DNA of 64,000 bases, from contig OY754469.1 of assembly GCA_963575645.1 (NCBI GenBank), positions 44,598,753-44,662,752 of the forward strand. The letters run 5' to 3'. Shown one piece after another: positions 1 to 11,090 of the stretch. The position numbers were made by a program, and so were the translations under genes. This DNA comes from Xanthostigma xanthostigma (Eukaryota; Arthropoda; Insecta; Raphidioptera; Raphidiidae). Position 1 is the stretch's first letter, and each line of letters starts with the position of its first letter. Under the pieces are notes generated by a model. The model had not been told where the DNA came from and ran no database searches. It saw only the letters and a list, made by a program, of their open reading frames with translations.

Positions 1-656
1 TGATATTTCCATATTTGTTTATCATATACCTTTCTCTTTTCTCATAAGCAAATGATATAAATATGTTCCTGTGATAAATCCTAAATATAACTAGATATTT
101 TATGTGGCATATTTTTAATTTGTAATAATATCTGAGTTTTTCTGAATAAAAAACATTAAAAATGTGTTTTTTTTATTAAGAATCTGATAATTGACGTAAA
201 TAAACCGATGTCCCGTTTTGAGTAAAAAAATAAATGGCCACGTTAGGTATGGTACAGCGCAATGATTCTACACCTATGTTAATAATCAAAGTAATTAAAA
301 GGGTAGTTAATGAAATACTATTTTTAAGATTGAAAAATAAGAAGCTGCAAAGTACAGCAATGTGAAACACATACTATTTCCGCATTTACAGAAAATGGAA
401 AATAAAGAAGCATTTATACACTTTAGTAAGTTGTTTTGTTGGATAATACGTTAGGCCAACATTTAGTAATCGCAGTGTAAGTAATGGATGCCCGGCTAGC
501 GGACAAGAAGCATCGTTTGTTTTGTCTTGCGGTGCTGACCAGCTCAGTGGAACGTATTACTATTTCATACAACTTAACTCATCCCCTCTCCGTCTCTCTT
601 ACACACTCTATCTTTCACGTGCACACACTACATTGTGTCCACAAATGCCGAATTTT
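1..656. other. AT-rich sequence, no gene seen
   Basis: No coding similarity, RNA gene or repeat end is visible. Short open frames on both strands (largest 96 aa at 522-812) have no recognisable motif and run into repeat sequence. A pyrimidine-rich tract lies at about 585-615. Confidence 0.6.
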
Positions 657-873
657 ATGCAAAAAGACGGGTTGCACTCCGGGAGTGCCGGCAGAAGTGA
701 AAACTTGAATATTACCTCTACTCTCCATCCGTCTTACGAATTTTCGATCAGTTTACCCATACCTCTACTCTCTATTCGTCTTACGAATTTTCGATCAGGT
801 CACGTGTCCTGACGCGAGTTTAACATTTTTTACAAAAGTGTACAACGCCGCTAAAGAAGTTTTCACTTCAAAA
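657..873 (+). repeat. Dispersed repeat, copy 1 (inverted copy at 9793-10065)
   Basis: It begins near the small palindrome GCACTCCGGGAGTGC, followed by GAAGTGAAAACTT, and ends with the inverted motif AAGTTTTCACTTC, so it has short inverted ends. Inside, a segment of about 36 bp containing CGTCTTACGAATTTTCGATC is present twice in direct order (about 717-752 and 763-798). A reverse-oriented, diverged copy lies at 9793-10065, which supports a mobile or formerly mobile unit. The class is not recognised. Confidence 0.55.
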
Positions 874-1104
874 AAAGAGTGATTTCATATTTTTTACCAA
901 TATTTCATTCTTCAATATATAATAACAAAACTTTGTCTATATTCTGAAACTGTAAATACCGTTTAGAGAAGATTACAGCTAGCTGGCAAATCTGAGAAGT
1001 AAGAAGGATAAAAAAAGCGAATAATAGCGGTATGATTTGTAATTTTAGAGGAAATGTAACAAAAATGTAGAATTGTTAGTAGAAGTTTTGTTCCAAAAAT
1101 ATGT

Positions 1105-1304
1105 ATTGAAGGAGATTTATTTGGTTGAGGAACATAAAGAAATAAACTTTACCAGAGCATCGCTTGTGGCCAACGTTTCGAAAAATATATCTTACCTTGT
1201 ATTGAGGCCCTGATGATGGAAATATATTTTTCGAAACGTTGGCCACAAACGATACTCTGGTAAAGCTTATTTCTCTATGTTCCTCAACCAAATAAATCTC
1301 CTGC
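1105..1304. mobile_element. Fold-back element with hammerhead-like core (family FB-1, copy 1)
   Basis: The two halves are inverted copies of each other (TTTGGTTGAGGAACAT at one end, ATGTTCCTCAACCAAA at the other). The centre is a hammerhead-like module at 1206-1244: GGCC, CTGATGA, one extra T, a stem GGAAA/TTTTC, GAAACGTT, then GGCC, which can close stem I with the first GGCC. Related copies lie at 27846-28011 and 33258-33918. Hammerhead-like motifs of this design are known from Penelope-like retroelement terminal repeats; assignment to that class is inference. Confidence 0.6.
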
Positions 1305-3155
1305 AAAAATGTAGAATTTTCGCCTGTATTCTACCAGTCTAATTGTAGAGTAGTGTCGTTTAGAGAAGAGAGTAGCAAGGTGGAGAAGCTGCGTTGGAAG
1401 AAAAGTGTGAAAATCAATTAGTGTAGGGGTGTGATTTGTAATTTCAGGAGCAGGATTAGTCTCAATTGACGAACAAACAACCAAATGATCACCCGTTTAG
1501 CAAAATTTCGCCGTATTGTTATTCTGAGTAATTTTAGTCCAGAGTCTTTTTGCATGACAGTTTCGACAATTACCAATTCTGTTAAAAAATGTGCAAAACT
1601 GCACGTTCACTACAAATTATTTTTGTAACCATGCTACCAACTTGCAGTTTGGTTGTGCAAAAATTAATTTAATAACATGATGCATTCCTGAACACACCGT
1701 ATAGGCCGGGAAAGGAGATACTCCCCAAGTTTCGGACGGTTGTTCTACATCTATATTATGTGTACTTTCCCCAGTCCACTGCAGAGATCTCGTCCACTTT
1801 TTGTTTTATTAACATTTGCACGCTTAGATACCAGATAAGAGAGGAATATAATATGAACTTGGTGCAATCCACTGCACTACGTCTGTCAACTCAAGCAACA
1901 GGTTTTTTAGAAAGAAAATCATTTATAAAAAAAGCGAGTGTGCTTTAGATCACACGACTGAAGTAAAACTTCTTCCTGCCATATAATATATATATAATAA
2001 TGATACAATAATATTCGATAATATATCACCATATTTTGAACAGACATCCTGATTTAACGACACAATATAACCTCACTCTGTAGCACATATCTACAAAGAC
2101 GAAATGTTTAAAATATAATTTTTGATTAATTAATAGGCAAAATATGTATATATATTTATTAGCAAAATTTATAATACATTTAAAAGGATTTATTAACTAA
2201 CCTACATTATTTCTCGTTACAAAATGCAGCAAAATTCGATGAAATGTATTTTTATACAAAAAAAATTGTTTTCATTTTAAACGTGCCATATAGAGTTTCT
2301 ATAGACACATCAGTGCTTTTTTTAATATTTACTTCGATAAAAAATTGTAGTAGAAAGATACAAAAAGGAGGAAGGATACTACTTTAATCTCTGTGCAATC
2401 GAATACAATGTTATGTTGGAAATATTTTCTTGGCTTATATCTCTGGTAAACCGACGTAAGTACATTATTTGAGATAATCGAAATGTCGTGAAATTTAACT
2501 ATATTATAATATTTGCATTTTAAATTTATTTGTAAAACAGAAAACCAGAACACATTATTTTTTGTTGTGTGTTGTGTTTGCAACTTACGATCGGCTGACA
2601 TGGAGAAAGAACAAACAAAGAATGTAACTTTCACAGTGTTATACAAAAGAGCAAATAAATAATTCAAAGAATAAATAAATCATCATATCAAATTCCCGTT
2701 GACTACAAACAGTCAGTGAAGATAGCATATTACGTTTATTAATAATTTATATTCTGTTGTAGAGTATACTGGGATTTTCTGATATACAATTTAGGTGAAG
2801 GTTTTTAGAAGCAAAAAAAGTTTTTGGGCCCAAAAATTTTGAAGTGATTCTCTTTTAATAAATTTACAAATTTTATGAAAACATAAATATGAAGTTACAT
2901 ACTGGAAGAGTGTATTTAATTTGGTATTGAATTGATCATATGGTTGAAATTAAGAAAAAAATATTGTTTTAAGAGATGTCTTCAGGAGTGAAGTTATTAT
3001 TTTTGTCCGAGAACAAACTTAAATTTGCACAACAAGGGCATAATGCCTGTATTAGCAATTAATGCACTATATTGTCGCAAGACTTGGCGCTGTATTACGC
3101 CGGACATTTTGCCCTAAAAGCCGGATATATCTTTTTTAAAAACCAAACATACTAG
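1305..3155. other. AT-rich intergenic sequence, no gene seen
   Basis: The longest open frame (112 aa, minus, 2329-2667) is AT-driven and has no recognisable domain. Parts of 2880-3120 are diverged copies of sequence at about 17360-17510, so old repeat is present, but ends could not be fixed. Confidence 0.5.
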
Positions 3156-3571
3156 CCAGAGTGCCCGTCGACAAAAATTTTACTGACAAATACTCTCCCC
3201 AAACTTTGTATATGGCTTCATTAGGCCTAGACTTACACCTATTTCATCTATGACTAAAATGTCTGACACCTCGAATATGTTCGACATATTCCAGGTGTCA
3301 GACATTTTAAATGATTCATGTTATTTATTAGAGAACATTATTTTAACGTTTTGGTTAAAGTTTTTAAGCTATCCAATTAAAAAAACAAACAGTATCTATA
3401 AATTTTTACATGTCAAAACGACATCTTTCGAAAAATTTAGAGGGAAAACACCCCAAAATCAAGGAAAGTCATAGAGGAAATAGGTGTCAGACTAGGCCTA
3501 ATGAAGCCATATACAAAGTTTGGGGAGAGTATGTGTCAGTAAAATTTTTGCCGATGGGCACTCTGACCTTT
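3156..3571. mobile_element. MITE-like element with ~100-bp terminal inverted repeats, copy 1
   Basis: The left arm (3156-3257) contains CTCCCCAAACTTTGTATATG, and the right arm (3466-3571) carries its reverse complement. Both arms start with a block reading CAGAGTGCCC on one strand. The interior is AT-rich. A second, reversed and truncated copy lies at 31478-31730. No target duplication was found and no transposase is encoded. Long TIRs with no coding sequence fit a non-autonomous DNA transposon; the superfamily is unknown. Confidence 0.7.
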
Positions 3572-4026
3572 TCAAAGCCGGACATCACATTTATAATAAA
3601 AAACTCTGTTAGGTTCGTTTTAAAGTTGTTTATTAATTATTATTTAATAGTGAATCACAGTTTTGTTACAAAATTAACGACATTCAACAAACAGTCCTAT
3701 CATCATTTGTATTTATACCTGTGATATTGTTGAAGTGAAAATGTTCTGTCTTCTGTAGACTATTATAGTAGATAAATAAAAAAAAAAACAACAAACAAAC
3801 AAATATAGCTCTATTTTAACAAAATACAAAAAACTAAAAGTTTTTGTTAACCAAATAAAAAATATATCCATTCTTTTGAATAAAAACAAATAGATCTTTA
3901 TTAAAAAATAACAATTAAAAACTTTTGAAAAATATCAAGAAGTCTATCATTAAAAGTACATAGATCAAAAGACGCACAGCCCGGACACCCGGAAACCCTA
4001 ACTGCGACTCGAGTTTTTATCTATAA
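3572..4026. other. AT-rich spacer, no gene seen
   Basis: Homopolymeric A and T runs only. No open frame of note and no repeat end recognised. Confidence 0.5.
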
Positions 4027-4367
4027 TCTATACTAATATATAAAACTGAAGAGTGTTTGTTTGTTTGAACGCGCTAATCTCAGGAGCTACTGGTTCGAAT
4101 TGAAAATGTTTTTTTTTGTTGGATAGTCCATTTATCGAGGAAGGCTATAGGCTATATAATATCACGCTACGACCAATAGGAGCGGAACATCAATGAAAAA
4201 TGTTGCAAAATGTATCTCAAAAATTGTCCGCCCGACAAAAATTTTTGAACGGTAACTCCGATCATCATGAAATTTGCACACACGGTAAACTAAGCTGAAT
4301 GTGCGTGCTCATGTACCTCCCCCCCATTCGTTTTTTGCACCCGGGTGAAACCTGGCGGGACCGCTAA
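4027..4367 (+). mobile_element. Short non-autonomous Helitron
   Basis: The 5' end is TCTATACTAATATATAAAAC preceded by A. The 3' end is GGCGGGACCGCTAA followed by T, which fits Helitron rules (5' TC, 3' CTRR, insertion between A and T). Just before the 3' end, CACCCGGGTGAAACC holds a GC-rich palindrome (CACCCGGGTG). The first ~260 bp match the Helitron ends at 43085-43736 (minus) and 59918-60235 (plus). At 341 bp it encodes no Rep/helicase, so it would need a partner in trans. This end sequence is familiar from lepidopteran Helitrons. Confidence 0.75.
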
Positions 4368-4819
4368 TTATTGATATATTAATTGTTAAGTTCGTGTTGG
4401 GCTTATCCACTTCTCGATCGTCGTGTTGAATTAAATACCGGTGAGACGAATTGTTTCGTTTTAAATAATTAATATCTGTGTAGACGTTAATTAGCGGTTG
4501 GCATATATATACTGTAAAATGGAACTTATTACTTAACAAATCCCAACACACTCGAGGTCGTTGTACAAACAAGGAGCCTTTATGATAGTTTCTACGTACT
4601 ATGTCTTATAGTTGTTCTCCATTAGGTACAATTTATCTCTCATCTTATACAGGAACTAAAAATAGTGTGTACCAAAAATTGAAAAACACAAGCCGCAGTG
4701 GCAAATCTTACCGACAATTTCTGGAGCTTCTCTATAATTTGTATTTTCCTTTTGGACCATGCCTGATTTCACGTGTAGCAAGATTTTATTTATTTCACAG
4801 TTTTTTAAGTAGGTACGGC
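4368..4819. other. Spacer, no gene seen
   Basis: AT-rich sequence with short open frames only (87 and 97 aa on opposite strands), neither recognisable. Confidence 0.5.
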
Positions 4820-5220
4820 CAGTGGTGTTGTGCTAATTTTTTTTTTGCCGGAACGCGTATATATAATTATATAGACAGGGCCGATTCTGGGTAGGCGGCC
4901 GCTCTGTGCGGTCTCATGTCCAAATTTGATGACGGGGGGGGGGGGGGGGGGGTGAAAAGAAAACATTAACATTATTTTTTTTATTGTTTGGAATTTTTCT
5001 ATTTGTTGGCACATTGTTACAAATTTTTTCAATTGTTATGTCGATTTGAGAAAAAAAAACAAATTACGTTAATAAAATCCTAAAGTAAGATTTACATTAT
5101 TTTTTTCATTGTTTGGAATTCTCGTTATCAGAAATCATCATTAGTTCCGGAACGCGTTCCTGTCCAAAAAGGAAGTACCGGAACGACGTTCCGGAGCGTT
5201 CCGGCTCGACAACACCACTG
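4820..5220. mobile_element. hAT-type MITE with 8-bp target duplication
   Basis: The termini are inverted: CAGTGGTGTTGTG at the left, ACAACACCACTG at the right. They are flanked by GGTACGGC and GGTACGAC (7 of 8 identical), a typical hAT 8-bp target duplication. The right third is rich in short inverted CCGGAACG motifs. The interior includes a run of 19 G. No transposase is encoded. Confidence 0.75.
4934..4952 (+). repeat. Poly-G run of 19
   Basis: Nineteen consecutive G residues inside the hAT MITE, in an otherwise AT-rich window. It could fold into a G-quadruplex on the plus strand, or it may be partly an assembly artefact. Confidence 0.9.
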
Positions 5221-5267
5221 GGTACGACTTCTGAATCTTTTTACCAGTGGGGAATGGTACGTACCTA

Positions 5268-5445
5268 CTAGTTTAGGTCAAAATTCACTTTTCAAAACTT
5301 CACGATATTTTTTCATTTTGCGGTTCCCGAATTCAAAAAAACATATTTTTGGAAAAACTCTGTTGGTCTGTTAGTCTGTAACCACGATACAAGTCAAACG
5401 AATAAACGGATTGAAACCAAATTTTTGGGAAGAATTTTTTATTTG
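5268..5445 (+). repeat. Dispersed repeat, copy 1 (direct copy at 38010-38195)
   Basis: It contains GGTTCCCGAATTCAAAAAAA, then CACGATACAAGTCAAACGAA and GGATTGAAACCAAATTTTTG. The same blocks occur in the same order at 38010-38195, and a short reversed piece is at about 60572-60600. No coding sequence. Similar 'CACGATA..CAAACGAA' blocks are common non-coding repeat parts in insects. Confidence 0.55.
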
Positions 5446-5502
5446 TTGTAGAGCGGCTGATATTAGGTTGCTTCTGAGCGGACGATTTTCTTGGGTTTCT
5501 AT

Positions 5503-6082
5503 TGTAACAAAACTGTTCTAATTCGTCATGGAAAATATTTATTTACAGTATTTACAGTAATAATAACGTAACAGAACCGTTATACACACAAACAGAAATC
5601 ACTTTCCTATAACGCAACAAAACCAAAACAACAGCTCTAAATAAATATGTACACAAGATTATTTACAACACAGGAGCACACCAAAATTTATTTAACACAT
5701 TTATTTATTAACTATATACAGTTCTATTTATTTCGTACACTATTATTTACACAGTTCATTTATTTATTTATCTACAGGAGATTATTTATGTTAAATTATT
5801 TATTTCAGCAGTTACCTCAGCATTATTTACTGACTGTTAAATTTATGTCGATTATGATGTATCAATGTCGTATCATGACTGCCTGTTGACGACTGCCCCC
5901 GATCGTGAGCTATCTCGTGTTTATATAGGCGCAGGAGCGTTGATGCTTTCATTGTTGTCTGGAATTTGGCAACAAAGCCCTTTTTACCTACGCATATTGT
6001 TAGAACAACAATCAAGTCGATTGCTGTTACCCACAACAAAATGTGTCTCATTGTCGGAATGAGAGCCGATTGTTGTTAGACA
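5503..6082 (-). mobile_element. Solo LTR of an LTR retrotransposon (copy 1)
   Basis: Read on the minus strand it starts TGTCTAACAACAATCGG and ends GTTTTGTTACA, giving the usual TG...CA outline at about 580 bp. The flanks are TCTAT and ACTAT (4 of 5 identical), close to a short target duplication. A TATA-like box CCTATATAAAC lies at 5920-5930 (minus), followed by a T/A-rich part with many AATAAA-like motifs. Shorter related pieces lie at 50925-51323 and 60243-60361. No gag-pol sequence or primer-binding site flanks it, so it is best read as a solo LTR. Superfamily not determined. Confidence 0.55.
5920..5930 (-). promoter_or_regulatory. TATA-like box of the solo LTR
   Basis: On the minus strand CCTATATAAAC is followed about 10 bases later by GAGATAGCTC. 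The position, about 150 bp into the LTR, is plausible for a U3 core promoter. Activity is inference. Confidence 0.35.
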
Positions 6083-6699
6083 ACTATGTATGACTTTGTC
6101 AGAATGACGAATCGATTGTTATCTTACGAAATCCTTTGTTGTCCCAACCGGGAGATTGTAAGTTGTAACACTATTTTTAAGGTATGGTTGAGGCATAGTT
6201 GCATTCTTCTTAATTTAAGGGGAGGTTTTCCAGTTTCGTTACATAGGCTTACAACTGGACTCGTGTGGAATATTAAATTATTTCTGGACATTAAATATAG
6301 AAAATATAATTCATTCTGAAATTATGAAGTACCTGAGAATTTGGTAGTTCTGCAGCCCTGCAGCGCTCATAGAGGAACCGCCACTGATCTACAATCAATC
6401 AAAAATACGCGCAAGTAAAGTAGGGAAAGTTTGTAGTCATTAGTAATTTATAAGTTGTGTCGAGTCAATTAATTTACAATTTTTCGATGAAATAAATTAA
6501 CTTAAAAATACGTAACTGTGTTAAACAACCTAGATTGGTTTTTTTCCTCATACCTTCGGTAAGAAAAGTTGATAAATTCGTTAACTACTTACTTTCAGTT
6601 TTGAGTGTCCTACAAAACCAATAGGCGGACTTTTCTTTAAGTTTCTTTCGATGTTAATAAATCGACGTCTCTATTTCTTTTTCTATCACAAAAACTTTT
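6083..6699. other. Spacer, no gene seen
   Basis: No coding similarity or repeat end was recognised. A 77-aa open frame (6086-6319) has no motif. Confidence 0.5.
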
Positions 6700-7672
6700 A
6701 TTTTCATAGTTTAAACAGTATACCTAGCAACTTGTCTTCAATGAACTTATTATAGAACATTACAACATTGTTTGCTGATGATACTTCTGTGACCACCTTC
6801 GCACACAATATACCTGAACTTTCACATAAACTTAATGTTTGTGCGGTCAACATGCAAAAATTTTGCCATATGAATGGCCTTGTTTTAAACAAGTCGAAGT
6901 CGGCCTTTCTTCAATTTAGCACTAGAGAGTTGGATCAAAATGTTTTACTGAAATTTAATGGCAAATCTATTAAACAATCATCAGATGAAAAGTTCTTAGG
7001 TATATATCTTGATCCTAAACTGAATTGGCATAAGCAGATTAATGTTATTTCTGATAAGATGGCCTCATACTGCTATATCGTCCGCCATCTACGTAAATCC
7101 GTAAATATAGACACATTAAAAACATATTACTTCGGTTGTATCCAATCCACGCTCAGTTATGGAATTGTATGTTGGGGTAATTCCACGCGTATTGGCGATA
7201 TACTTATTATGCAAAAAAGAATAATTAGACTGATGTCGTTTTCAAATTATAGAGACTCTTGCCGCCCTCTGTTTAAAAAACATCAAATTTTAACAGTCAT
7301 TTCTTTATATATTTATAATTGCTTAACGTATGTTAAATCAAATATTAACACATTTTCGAAAGTTAGCGACACTACTTGTCACTTTCTACGTAATAATGAT
7401 CAGCTAACAATTTCGAAGCACCATTTAAATCTGTTTGCTAAAGGCCCAAATTCTATGCCTATAAAATTATATAATCAATTACCAGCTAATGTTAAATCCA
7501 TTAATAGCCTATCTTGTTTCAAACGCACCATCAAGCGTCTCTTAATTCAGCACACTTTTTATTCAATCCAAGAATTTTTTTCGACCTGATTGTAAATTCT
7601 ATGTTTGACTTGTTCCACACATTTATGTCAACGGAATAAATAAACTTTATTATTATTATTATTATTATTATA
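6700..7672 (+). mobile_element. 5'-truncated non-LTR retrotransposon (Jockey/CR1-like)
   Basis: Only the 3' third of ORF2 is left, followed by a 3' UTR of about 50 bp with GGAATAAATAAAC and an (ATT)n tail (about 7648-7672). 5' truncation and a short-repeat tail are typical of target-primed reverse transcription. The tail abuts a MITE that starts at 7673. No clear target duplication was found. Confidence 0.8.
6768..7589 (+). CDS. Reverse transcriptase C-terminal fragment of a non-LTR retrotransposon
   Basis: The fragment keeps the end of the RT palm and the thumb/C-terminal region of an ORF2 protein, an enzyme that copies retrotransposon RNA into DNA at the nick site. The second residue starts the catalytic motif FADDTSV (the two Asp of palm motif C). 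It is followed by NGLVLNKSKSAFLQF, FLGIYLDPKLNWHKQI (motif E region), LSYGIVCWGN, and the C-terminal LYNQLPANVKSINSLSCFK typical of Jockey/CR1-like elements. The frame is open for 273 codons, but the first codon is TTG, not ATG. In-frame similarity (IPSNLSS) continues upstream across a TAG stop at 6753-6755. Fingers, earlier palm motifs and endonuclease are missing, so it is not functional. Family membership is from motif recognition only. Confidence 0.85.
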   Translation: MFADDTSVTTFAHNIPELSHKLNVCAVNMQKFCHMNGLVLNKSKSAFLQFSTRELDQNVLLKFNGKSIKQSSDEKFLGIYLDPKLNWHKQINVISDKMASYCYIVRHLRKSVNIDTLKTYYFGCIQSTLSYGIVCWGNSTRIGDILIMQKRIIRLMSFSNYRDSCRPLFKKHQILTVISLYIYNCLTYVKSNINTFSKVSDTTCHFLRNNDQLTISKHHLNLFAKGPNSMPIKLYNQLPANVKSINSLSCFKRTIKRLLIQHTFYSIQEFFST

Positions 7673-8000
7673 GTATAATACGCGCCACGGATGTAAAAGG
7701 TTCGGAAGTTAGTGACAACAGCGTCGCAAACGCACATTTTAGAGCCGTTAAGACTCCCACTACCTCCCAGCTACCTGTACGGAACGTGCGCTCGTCAATG
7801 ATTGGCCGTGATCGCTCGTTGCCTTTGTCACTTGTGGCTTTCCTGCTTTAAAGTACAGCCGAGTACGCTATTGTCAAGTTGTTATTGTTATATTAGTTTT
7901 GTTGAGTTGCGAGTTTGTAGTTTTTCAACAGACTGTACAAACACAAGCCCGCATTCGCATCTAACTTCCGAGCCTTTTAGATTCGTGGCGCGTATTATAC
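7673..8000. mobile_element. MITE family M330, copy 1 (complete)
   Basis: About 40-bp terminal inverted repeats begin TATAATACGCGCCACG, and the right end is CGTGGCGCGTATTATA. The adjoining sequence TAAAAGGTTCGGAAGTTAG is mirrored at the right by CTAACTTCCGAGCCTTTTA. A reverse-oriented complete copy is at 42540-42865 and a right-truncated copy at 16091-16402. It lies directly against the ATT tail of the preceding retrotransposon. No transposase; superfamily not assigned because no clean target duplication is visible. Confidence 0.75.
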
Positions 8001-8061
8001 GTATACCTACTATCAATCCTGTCAAATAACCATTTTTCTGCGAAACAGTTTTTACATAGAA

Positions 8062-8546
8062 AAAAACTTTTTAACAAAAAAATTAAACCGCCGAAAAACT
8101 GAAAAGCAAAAAATAATAAATCTTTTTATTTAACTAAGTTATCTAAGTAGTTGAACGTATGTGACAGTCTAGTATATCTAAGTAATTTTGAGTCGGCGTC
8201 AACAATCCTTCGCCGGAAATCTCTGAGCGTTCACGAAGTTAATGTCAGCGACAGAGCAACCCGAACGGGCACACTGAGGGCACACGTCTTTGCGAGTGGT
8301 CTGGAGAGCGCATGTTTGGAATGTTAATGTTTATCGCTGGAGATTTCACGTATCATTGTTAATTTGATTTGGTTATTTCTTTTAGTGATCTTTGTTCATT
8401 GATGGTTTGACGCCGACTCAAAATTACTTAGATATACTAGACTGTCACATACGTTCAACTACTTAGATAGAACTTAAATAAAAAGATTTATTATTTTTTG
8501 CTTTTCAGTTTTTCGGCGGTTTAATTTTTTTGTTAAAAAGTTTTTA
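8062..8546. mobile_element. MITE-like element with ~140-bp inverted repeats
   Basis: The left arm begins TTTTTAACAAAAAAATTAAA and runs to GAGTCGGCGTCAA at about 8203. The right arm (about 8405-8546) is its reverse complement. The central ~200 bp is unrelated to the arms. The terminal 25 bp closely resemble those of 19848-20091, so the two share a family end. No protein encoded. Confidence 0.7.
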
Positions 8547-8604
8547 TTTGATAATTTTTTGTGGCTATATAATTTATAACTGTAATACACAACTCAGCAT
8601 GAAA

Positions 8605-8935
8605 ATCTGTGAGTGAACTATAAATCACCCCTATTTTCCCACCCTTAGGGTAGGAGTTATTTTTTCCAAATTTATATGAGACGAACCTCGAGGTATACCC
8701 TATGCAATAAAAAAATAATTATCAAAATTGGACCACTCTGTAAAAAGTTATGTGTGGTCATACATTACAATCAGTGAGTGAACAATCAATCATCCCCTGT
8801 TTTCCCACCCTTAGGGTTGGAATTTTTTTTACCAAATTTATATGGGACCAACTTCGGGGTATACCCTTTCAAACAAAAAAATAATTATCAAAATCGGGCT
8901 ACTCTGTAAATAGTTATGCGTGGTTATACATAAAT
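8605..8935 (+). repeat. Tandem duplication, unit ~165 bp, two copies
   Basis: Two direct copies each contain TTTTCCCACCCTTAGGGT and CCAAATTTATATG, followed by GGTATACCCT. They are about 85-90% alike by eye. The unit follows the preceding MITE and is followed by GAGAACCTCCTCCG, a motif often seen at the same position in lepidopteran transposons, so it may belong to the same larger element. Confidence 0.7.
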
Positions 8936-9792
8936 GAAAAAAAAAATATATATACGCGTCGAATTGAGAACCTCCTCCGTTTTTGTTTTTCGTCTGTTAA
9001 AAATGTCTCAAATCATGAAAAAAATACTGGTTTTCAGAACAGCTAGTAACAATGCCGTTGTTTATATGTCGCTTCTATGACTCCTATATCGCAAGCCTCC
9101 AGTTCCCACAAATTATTCTAATCTAAGAACTTTAGCTTTTGATGGCCTTAAAAGCAAAAACAAAAAAATGTTTATAAAACATTTTAAATGGACGGAAACA
9201 AAAGGTAAAAAACAGTTTACCTTGAAAACATTAAAGCAAAAAACACTTTTTTCTTGTAAAAGTCATAAAAAATGGCATTTAGGGCGTGGCTAGTTCGTTA
9301 AGCGAAAAGAACAATATTGTTTTAAATGTTGCGACGACGGCTATTATCCTTTCTTTAATTACGTTTTGTTGTTTAGTGCACAAAGCGTCGAAATAAGTGC
9401 ATTAGGACCCTTCCATCTAATTTCGTCCTTAATCATAAAACAGCGAAGAGTTTCTCAGATTGAATGACGCCTGTTAGTGCAGTCGTGTTGAAAGTCTGTT
9501 ATTTGACGGGGCGGCAGCGTACAGTGGGGAAAATTCACAGCAGTTTCACCAAAAATATTAATTTTTTAACTCGAACATTTTACATTTAAGACTCATTAGT
9601 AGGCCCTTTCCATTTCAAGTCGAGTATTTAAAGAATTATTGTAATACAGAGAGAATGGTTTTTAGTAATTTAAAAAAAAAATCCTGCATGACTGACCCCA
9701 GAAGGAAAAAAATATTAGTACTGGGGATAACTAAAAATCTATTACTTATCAATAAATTAAGTAGCATATAAAACTTTTCCAGGTTGAGATTT
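8936..9792. other. Spacer, no gene seen
   Basis: No coding similarity, repeat end or RNA gene recognised. Confidence 0.5.
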
Positions 9793-10065
9793 TTGAAGTG
9801 AAAACTTCTTTAGCGGCGTTGTACACTTTTTTTGTAATGGGTAAAAAATGTTAAACTCGCGTCAGATCGTCAGACCTGATCGTACCCAGTTCTCACTCAC
9901 TAAGGTTTGACTGTATATTTTTACACAACGTTATACATCTAGCGTTGAAATATCGTACATAAAAATGCAATCTATGATACAAACCATTTTGATCGAAAAT
10001 TCGTAAGACGTTAATATTCAAGTTTTCACTTCCGCCGGCACTCCCCGAGTGCAAAGGGGTTTTTT
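9793..10065 (-). repeat. Dispersed repeat, copy 2 (inverted copy of 657-873)
   Basis: It reads GAAGTGAAAACTTCTTTAGC at the left end and AGTTTTCACTTCCGCCGGC at the right, the reverse of the copy at 657-873. The interior has diverged and includes extra sequence. Confidence 0.55.
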
Positions 10066-10224
10066 TTTCTTCATCCAATACTCGATTTCGGTCTTTGCGA
10101 CTTATTTACTTCTTACAGATCAAGGAGTCTAAGAAAATGTGGTTTCTTCTCGACTTAATTTTTTATAGAGTTCTTTTTTTTAATCAACTACTTTTAGTAC
10201 TCTGTTTTTTAACTACTTGCATAT

Positions 10225-10700
10225 CGGTTTGTTGTATTTGGCAAAATATATGACGTTCAGGGCAAACATGCAAATAGAGGCAAATATGACCATCCACACA
10301 TACAGTCAAATAACAAACACACAAACATTTAGCAGCAAAACGCAAGGTTCTAAATTCCAGGAATTTTAGCACTGTTTCATTGTCCCAATTCATTTTCAAT
10401 AGTAATTTTTCCAGTTCTCGCTCACAGCACAGCCACAAAAATACTGCACGTCCGTACAGGTTCACGGCGCGTGCGCTTCTCAATATAGCCATTGTGTGGA
10501 CGGTTTATTTGCGTATTTGCCTATTTGACTCCTTTGATGTGCCTCGAAAAACCGACAAGCGCACGGTAACGCGTATTTGGTATTGGCCGTATTTGTCAAA
10601 TAGGCAAATAAGGCCAACACTTTGTCAAATAGACTGTCCACACATGGTAATTGTTTGCCAAATATGCCAAATATAAATAGCCATGTGAAGTGCCGGCATT
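10225..10700. mobile_element. Possible MITE with repeated CAAATA subterminal motifs
   Basis: The motif CAAATAGGCAAATA and close variants occur several times in both orientations near both ends, next to CCACACA / TGTGTGG. This resembles a DNA transposon with subterminal repeats. The outer ends and target duplication could not be fixed. Confidence 0.35.
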
Positions 10701-11090
10701 AGACTGAAATTCTTGACTTTGCGTCACAAATAATTTCAGTTGTCCAGACCCGGTTTTCGGTTTACGCCCGGTTTGGCGTGAACTTGTCCCACTGCGCGGC
10801 GTCGACTAGAGGCAGTCTAGTGTGATTTTTTGTGCGCTGGTAGTTTTAGAAGTGCGGGAAGGTGCTTATCTCGAACGCCTCCTTCCGAATGGGGCCGTTG
10901 CCGCTGCCTGTACGCACTGCACACTTTGTTATATGTATATGTACGCTATGTAGAGACGTCGTCCCGACATCATTGCGTCGCGGCGTCGGGCGTCGGTGAT
11001 GACGACCGCATTACTCTCTACCGGCACTCTACTTACGTACCGTTTCTTCTCACAGAACACTCTGTGCTAGAATAATCCAGTGGCGTGCGA
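10701..11090. other. GC-rich, CpG-rich island without recognised gene
   Basis: This segment is clearly richer in G+C and CpG than its surroundings (many CG steps, e.g. CGTCGCGGCGTCGGGCGTCG). An 81-aa open frame on the plus strand (10830-11075) has no recognisable domain. It could be an exon or promoter remnant, or the interior of an unrecognised transposon. Confidence 0.4.

Noticed and set aside
2329-2667. 112-aa minus-strand open frame as a gene
   Set aside because: No domain, strongly AT-driven residue use (F, Y, N, K, I), no splice or promoter context.
5503-6082. Full LTR retrotransposon or endogenous retrovirus at this place
   Set aside because: No second LTR at element distance and no gag, pol or env similarity in either flank; other LTR pieces are isolated and truncated.
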